From Paraburkholderia tropica (GTDB taxonomy: Bacteria > Pseudomonadota > Gammaproteobacteria > Burkholderiales > Burkholderiaceae), in contig NZ_CAJZAR010000049.1 in assembly GCF_914484835.1 (NCBI RefSeq), forward strand, positions 1 to 64,000: 64,000 nt of DNA, read 5' to 3'. Below are positions 60,285 through 64,000 of the stretch, in pieces. Each line of letters opens with the position of its first letter. Positions within the stretch are counted from its first letter, which is position 1. The notes beneath the pieces were generated by a model. That model worked only from the letters and a program-made list of their open reading frames with translations. It ran no database searches and was not told where the DNA came from. The position numbers and the translations under genes are program-made.

Positions 60285-60745
60285 TGATGAAAACAAGCGA
60301 AAGCACGAGAGATAAAGCGATGATCAACGATCCGGCCATCGTCGCCGAAGTGACGGCCGCGTTCGAAGCCTACGAACGCGCGCTGATCGACAATGATGTC
60401 GCCGCCATGAACGTGCTGTTCTGGGACGCGCCCGAGACGGTGCGCTACGGCATCGCCGAAATCCAGCACGGCGGCGAGGCGATTCGCGCGTGGCGCGAAG
60501 CGTGCGCGCCGGTGCCGAAGTCGCGCAGGCGGCATCGCACGGTGGTGACGACGTTCGGCCACGACTACGCGACGGTGAGCACCGAATTCACCAGCGATGC
60601 GACGCCGCTCGTCGGCCGCCAGATGCAGACCTGGGCGCGGCTCGGTTCGGCGGATGCGGTGTACGGTGGCTGGATCATCGTGGCGGCGCATGTGAGTCTG
60701 ATCGACGCGCCCGATGTGATCGCGGCTTACGAAGCGCGCGCGTGA
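60284..60745 (+). CDS. AtzH-like protein (DUF3225, NTF2 fold)
   Basis: A 153-residue NTF2-like protein: VAEVTAAFEAYERALIDNDVAAMNVLFWDAPETVRYGIAE, then GHDYATVSTEFT and VGRQMQTWARLG, diagnostic for the AtzH/DUF3225 family. AtzH from the cyanuric-acid operon removes dicarboxyurea, a dead-end product in the carboxybiuret/allophanate branch. The ATG at 60284 has GGAGG upstream and overlaps the previous stop; the in-frame ATG at 60320 (MINDP) matches the usual family start and may be the true one. Confidence 0.87.
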   Translation: MMKTSESTRDKAMINDPAIVAEVTAAFEAYERALIDNDVAAMNVLFWDAPETVRYGIAEIQHGGEAIRAWREACAPVPKSRRRHRTVVTTFGHDYATVSTEFTSDATPLVGRQMQTWARLGSADAVYGGWIIVAAHVSLIDAPDVIAAYEARA

Positions 60746-60775
60746 CCCGCAAAGCGACGAGGAACGGGCAGGAGA

Positions 60776-61561
60776 GTGGTCATCGAACCGAAACGGCAAG
60801 CCGAAGCACTGCACCCTGACGCGAAGGACGTGAAGGACGCGAAGGACGACGCGACTGCGAGCGCGGAAAAAGTGGTCTATGGCGCGAATCCCCTGGCGGA
60901 GCAGGTCTATCAGCGGCTCAAGCACGATATTTTCGATTTCCGGCTGTTTCCCGGCGATCGCTTTTCGGAAACCGATATCGCGCAGCATTACGGCGTCTCG
61001 CGCACGCCGATGCGCGATGCGCTGTTTCGTTTGCTGCGCGAAGGCTATCTGGAAGTGGGTTTCCGGCGCGGCTGGAAAGTCTGCGATATCGACTTCGAGC
61101 GGCTCGATCAACTCTACGATCTGCGTATCGTGCTGGAACTCGCCGCGATCGAACGCGTGGCGAGCGCGCGGCCGCCGCATCCCGCCATCGAAGCGCTCAA
61201 GGCGCTCTGGTGCGTCGCGCCCGACGCGCGCGAGAGCGATCCGGCGCGGATGTTCCGGCTCGACGAGGGCTTTCATCGCGGCCTCGTCGAAGCGACCGGC
61301 AACGCGGAGATGCTGCGCGTTCACAACGAAGTGACCGAGCGCATCCGCATCGTGCGGCGCCTCGATTTCCTGAAGCCGCATCGCACCGATGCGACCTACG
61401 ACGAGCACGCGACCATGCTCACGCTGATCGAGCGCGGCAAGGCCGCCGAAGCGGGCATTCTGCTGCGCGCGCACGTCACGCAGAGCAAGCTGGAGGTGCG
61501 CAAGATCACGGTTTCGATGCTTGCGCAGGCGCGCCATAGCAAGCTGCCGTTCGTGAGTTGA
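60776..61561 (+). CDS. GntR-family regulator (FadR/VanR subfamily, FCD domain)
   Basis: A 261-residue regulator with a charged N-terminal tail (1-38), a winged HTH (QVYQRLKHDIFDFRLFPGDRFSETDIAQHYGVSRTPMRDALFRLL, about 44-88) and an all-helical FCD ligand domain with metal-binding His/Asp residues (DEGFHRGLVEATGN). The GTG at 60776 is a weak start; a GTG at 60829 is an alternative. It closes the plus-strand operon and probably senses a pathway metabolite such as an organic acid or ureide. Confidence 0.88.
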   Translation: MVIEPKRQAEALHPDAKDVKDAKDDATASAEKVVYGANPLAEQVYQRLKHDIFDFRLFPGDRFSETDIAQHYGVSRTPMRDALFRLLREGYLEVGFRRGWKVCDIDFERLDQLYDLRIVLELAAIERVASARPPHPAIEALKALWCVAPDARESDPARMFRLDEGFHRGLVEATGNAEMLRVHNEVTERIRIVRRLDFLKPHRTDATYDEHATMLTLIERGKAAEAGILLRAHVTQSKLEVRKITVSMLAQARHSKLPFVS

Positions 61562-61596
61562 ATGACGCGAGGGGTCTGCGCACAGACCGGACGGCG

Positions 61597-62799
61597 TCAC
61601 CAGTCGATGCGGTGTTTCGCTTCGGTTTCGCGATGGCGGCGGTCGTCGTCGCTATGCAGATAGAGGCTCGTCGTGCTGATCGACGCGTGGCCGAGGTTGT
61701 CGCGCACCATGCGCAGATCGACGTCGCCATCGGCCATGTGCGAGCCCGCGCTGTGGCGCAGCCAGTGCGCCGACGCGCTCTCCAGCAGCGCCGCGCGCGC
61801 CATGCCGCTGGCCGCGCGCGCGGCGTCGGTTTGCTGTTGCGCCGCGTCGCGCAGACGCTGCGCCGCGCCCGCGAAAATCCCCTTGACGATGGTGTGCAGC
61901 GCCGCGCGCGTGAGCGGCTTCGTCGACTGGCCGATGGGCAGCACGAGCGGCGTCGCTTCGTTCGGCGCGGGTAAGGCGCTCAGGCCGCGCTGCTCGCGAT
62001 AGCGCGCGAGTTCGGCCATCAGCTCGGCGGTCGCGGGTACGAGACGGCGGCGCTCGCCCTTGCCGAGCACGTCGAGCCACCAGCGCTCCTCGCCCGAGGC
62101 GTCGCGGCGCGCGAAGAAATCGCCCATCGTGTTGATGCCCACTTCGGAAATGCGCAGGCCGCCGAGATAGAGCAGCGTGAGCAGCCAGCGCGCGCGGCTG
62201 TGGCGTTCGCGTTCGCGCGCGCTCTCGCGCGGCAGGGCGTCGACGGACGCTTTCACTTCGTCCCAGAGACTGCGTTCGAGATAGCGCGTGATGCGCGGCT
62301 GTGCGCGGCGCGCGCGCTGGCGCGACAGCGAAAGCGGATTGCCCGCGAGATACCCGGCGCTGACGAGCCACGAAAACAGCGCGTTGAGGATCACCATCGC
62401 CTGGCGCTGGCTCGCGGCGGACAGCGGGCCGTAGAACGGACGCCAGCGCGGATCGTCGCGCGCGTGCTTGCGGCCGCCGCCCGCGCACCAGCGCGCCGCC
62501 GGTTGCGGATCGGCGAGAAAGCGCTGATAGGCGAGCAGATCCTCGTGCGTGAGCGACGAAAGCGGCTTGCCGAGCTGCACGATGGCCCAGAGCAGCAGAC
62601 GCTCGGCTTCCTTGCGATAGGTCTCGAAGGTCGCCTTCGAGTCGGCGACGCGCGCGAGCCAGGCGCGGATCGCGTCGAGATCGTTGGCCGCCGCGATCTG
62701 CATGCGGCCGCCCGCGCGGTTCAGGCCGTCGCGGCCGTCGAGATCGGCGGGCAGTTCGAGCGCGTCGAGCGGACGCGGGGCGAGGAGAGCGGTGTGCAT
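61597..62799 (-). CDS. Tyrosine-type site-specific recombinase
   Basis: A 400-residue integrase/XerC-like protein with an N-terminal core-binding (SAM-like) domain (about 40-190) and a catalytic domain containing Arg (GGLRISEVG), Lys (LGKGERRR), HWLRHSAGS (H-x-x-R), LGHAS and the nucleophile Tyr in TSLYLHSD. All catalytic residues are present. No tRNA, attachment-site repeat or phage genes lie nearby, so it could be a chromosomal recombinase paralogue or the relic of an integrated element. The ATG at 62799 was chosen; the frame is open to 62886. Confidence 0.88.
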   Translation of the reverse strand: MHTALLAPRPLDALELPADLDGRDGLNRAGGRMQIAAANDLDAIRAWLARVADSKATFETYRKEAERLLLWAIVQLGKPLSSLTHEDLLAYQRFLADPQPAARWCAGGGRKHARDDPRWRPFYGPLSAASQRQAMVILNALFSWLVSAGYLAGNPLSLSRQRARRAQPRITRYLERSLWDEVKASVDALPRESARERERHSRARWLLTLLYLGGLRISEVGINTMGDFFARRDASGEERWWLDVLGKGERRRLVPATAELMAELARYREQRGLSALPAPNEATPLVLPIGQSTKPLTRAALHTIVKGIFAGAAQRLRDAAQQQTDAARAASGMARAALLESASAHWLRHSAGSHMADGDVDLRMVRDNLGHASISTTSLYLHSDDDRRHRETEAKHRIDW

Positions 62800-62969
62800 G
62801 GACAAGCGAGGCAATACGGTGAGGCGCGCATGATGCGGCGGCGATCGCCGACTATAACGCGGATCGCGCACGATCATGCGCATCACGCGATAATCGTGTC
62901 CGCCGGATCGGCCATGGCTGGCCGGTCAATGCCCGTTCAATGCCCGTTCATCAACCGCCGCCGACCGCG

Positions 62970-63329
62970 ATGAAACTCCACGCTCCCATTCCCATCCTGC
63001 GCATGTTTTCCGTCGAGAAAGCCTACGCGTTCTATTGCGGTTATCTGGGCTTCAAACCCGACTGGGAACATCGCTTCGAGCCCGATCTGCCGCTCTACGT
63101 GCAACTGCACCGCGACGCGCTCGTGCTGCATCTGAGCGAGCATCACGGCGATGGCACGCCGGGCACGGCGCTCTTTCTGCCCGTGGAGGATATCGAGGCG
63201 TTTCATCGCGAGCTGGCCGCGAAACCGTACGGCTATGCGCGGCCCGGCGTGGAGACCCTGGACTGGGGCCGCCAGATGCAGATTCACGATCCGTTCGGCA
63301 ATATTCTGCGGTTTTGCGAGTTGAGCTGA
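62970..63329 (+). CDS. VOC/glyoxalase superfamily protein (bleomycin-resistance-like)
   Basis: A 119-residue protein with paired beta-alpha-beta-beta-beta units: PILRMFSVEKAYAFYCGYLGFKPDWEHRFE, then LVLHLSEHHGDGTPGTALFLPVEDI and MQIHDPFGNILRF. This is the usual form of small glyoxalase/bleomycin-resistance-like proteins in soil bacteria. The ligand is unknown. The ATG at 62970 is chosen over one at 62940 because family similarity begins there. Confidence 0.85.
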   Translation: MKLHAPIPILRMFSVEKAYAFYCGYLGFKPDWEHRFEPDLPLYVQLHRDALVLHLSEHHGDGTPGTALFLPVEDIEAFHRELAAKPYGYARPGVETLDWGRQMQIHDPFGNILRFCELS

Positions 63330-63333
63330 CGAA

Positions 63334-63369
63334 GTGTCGATGGTGTCGATGGTGTCGATGGTGTCGATG
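63334..63369. repeat. Four tandem copies of a 9-bp unit
   Basis: GTGTCGATG repeated four times without change, between two convergent genes. A simple slippage-prone repeat. Confidence 0.85.
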
Positions 63370-63386
63370 CGGATGTTTTTCGCGCT

Positions 63387-64000
63387 TTAAACCCGCGCCA
63401 CCAGAAACGACTCGCCTTTTGCCGGTTTCAAGCCGTCGCTGCGACCCGCGAAATACTGCTCGACGAGATCGGCGGTGCCCACATGGCTCACCTCGGAAAA
63501 CCCCGCTTCGCGCGCGAGCGCGAGCATCTCGTCGGGGCGGAAGAAGCTGACGAACGGCGTGCCTGCCGCGCGCGCCCGTTCGTACACAGCCGCGTGCTGC
63601 GAGCGCTCGGGTTCGTCGATGAGATCGAGCGGCAGCGTGAAGGTCATCGCCAGCGTGGAGCCGGGCGCGAGTTGCGCGATCTGGCGCAGCGTGGCGAAAT
63701 TCGCCTCGCGTGTGAGATACATCGAGACGCCCGTCGACGCGATCACGGCGGGCCGCTTTGCATCGAAACCCGCTTGCACGAGCTGCGTCCACCACGATTC
63801 GCCCGCCTCGAAATCGACCGGCACGAAGCGCAGCCAGTCCTGCTCGCGAAAGCCGAGTTCGACGAGCCGCGCGCGCTTCCACGCCTGCGTGCCGGGCTGA
63901 TCGACTTCGTACAGATGCAGCCACGAAGCGATCTCGGGCCGGCGCTGCGCGAAGGTGTCGAGTCCCGCGCCGAGGATGACGTACTGCGTCACGCCCGCGC
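63387..64000 (-). CDS. Class I SAM-dependent methyltransferase (leucine carboxyl methyltransferase-like), N-terminus beyond window
   Basis: At least 204 residues are visible, open to the right edge. The SAM-binding motif VTQYVILGAGLDTFAQR is at the visible N-terminus, followed by YEVDQPGTQAWKRARL and FVPVDFEAGESW, typical of the LCMT/TIGR00027 family of 270-300 residues. Thus about 70-90 residues lie outside. The internal ATG at 63992 is not the true start. The substrate is unknown. Confidence 0.85.
   Translation of the reverse strand, partial: AGVTQYVILGAGLDTFAQRRPEIASWLHLYEVDQPGTQAWKRARLVELGFREQDWLRFVPVDFEAGESWWTQLVQAGFDAKRPAVIASTGVSMYLTREANFATLRQIAQLAPGSTLAMTFTLPLDLIDEPERSQHAAVYERARAAGTPFVSFFRPDEMLALAREAGFSEVSHVGTADLVEQYFAGRSDGLKPAKGESFLVARV

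Noticed and set aside
63334..63369. Tandem 9-bp repeats as a CRISPR or iteron array
   Set aside because: Units are contiguous without spacers, only four copies, and no Cas or replication genes are near.

Overview
This 64 kb window is high-GC chromosomal DNA from a beta-proteobacterium of the Burkholderiaceae, most likely Paraburkholderia or Caballeronia. The evidence is the codon use, a trimeric porin ending in Phe, a Burkholderia-type cold-shock protein, a second IF-1 gene, many LysR regulators and several solute ABC operons. There is no rRNA, tRNA or CRISPR array, and no complete insertion sequence.

Layout. 0-2.1 kb: an rsbR-rsbS-rsbT-phosphatase stressosome operon on the minus strand, cut by the window edge. 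2.1-11.6 kb: a small ORF with a terminator, a stand-alone MlaC-like protein, a long AI-2E family permease, a divergent succinate-semialdehyde dehydrogenase/LysR pair, a repeat-containing small protein, YaiI, IF-1 and a cold-shock protein. 11.9-23.3 kb: a chemoreceptor, a MarR-isochorismatase-membrane protein operon behind a near-perfect palindrome, a divergent FtsH-like protease, a second cysteinyl-tRNA synthetase behind a possible cysteine-codon attenuator, and two MFS transporters flanking a LysR regulator. 23.8-31.3 kb: an FAD oxidoreductase, then a divergent LysR and a six-gene catabolic operon (ketopantoate reductase-like, VOC, MaoC, CoA-transferase, AroE-like, AroQ-like).

31.8-39.5 kb: an amide/nitrile operon. 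It has a nitrilase-family amidohydrolase, a branched-chain/urea-type ABC importer with a fused permease-ATPase, and an AmiC-like sensor with an AmiR-like ANTAR antiterminator. A promoter, an ANTAR-like double hairpin and an intrinsic terminator lie before the first gene, so the regulator and its probable RNA target bracket the operon. A porin gene and a repeat-rich spacer follow.

41-61.6 kb: a nitrogen-scavenging island. It has two complete BMP-type ABC importers, three isochorismatase-fold cysteine hydrolases (one very like biuret amidohydrolase), an amidase, a gamma-glutamyltransferase-family protein, allophanate hydrolase, formamidase, an AtzH-like protein, and TetR and GntR regulators. 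The inferred job is uptake of a urea-derived or ring-derived N-rich compound and stepwise hydrolysis through biuret and allophanate to ammonia and CO2. A 30-bp motif shared by two promoters about 4.8 kb apart links the minus-strand transporter operon to the hydrolase-amidase operon. 61.6-64 kb: a tyrosine recombinase, a VOC protein and the 3' part of a SAM methyltransferase.
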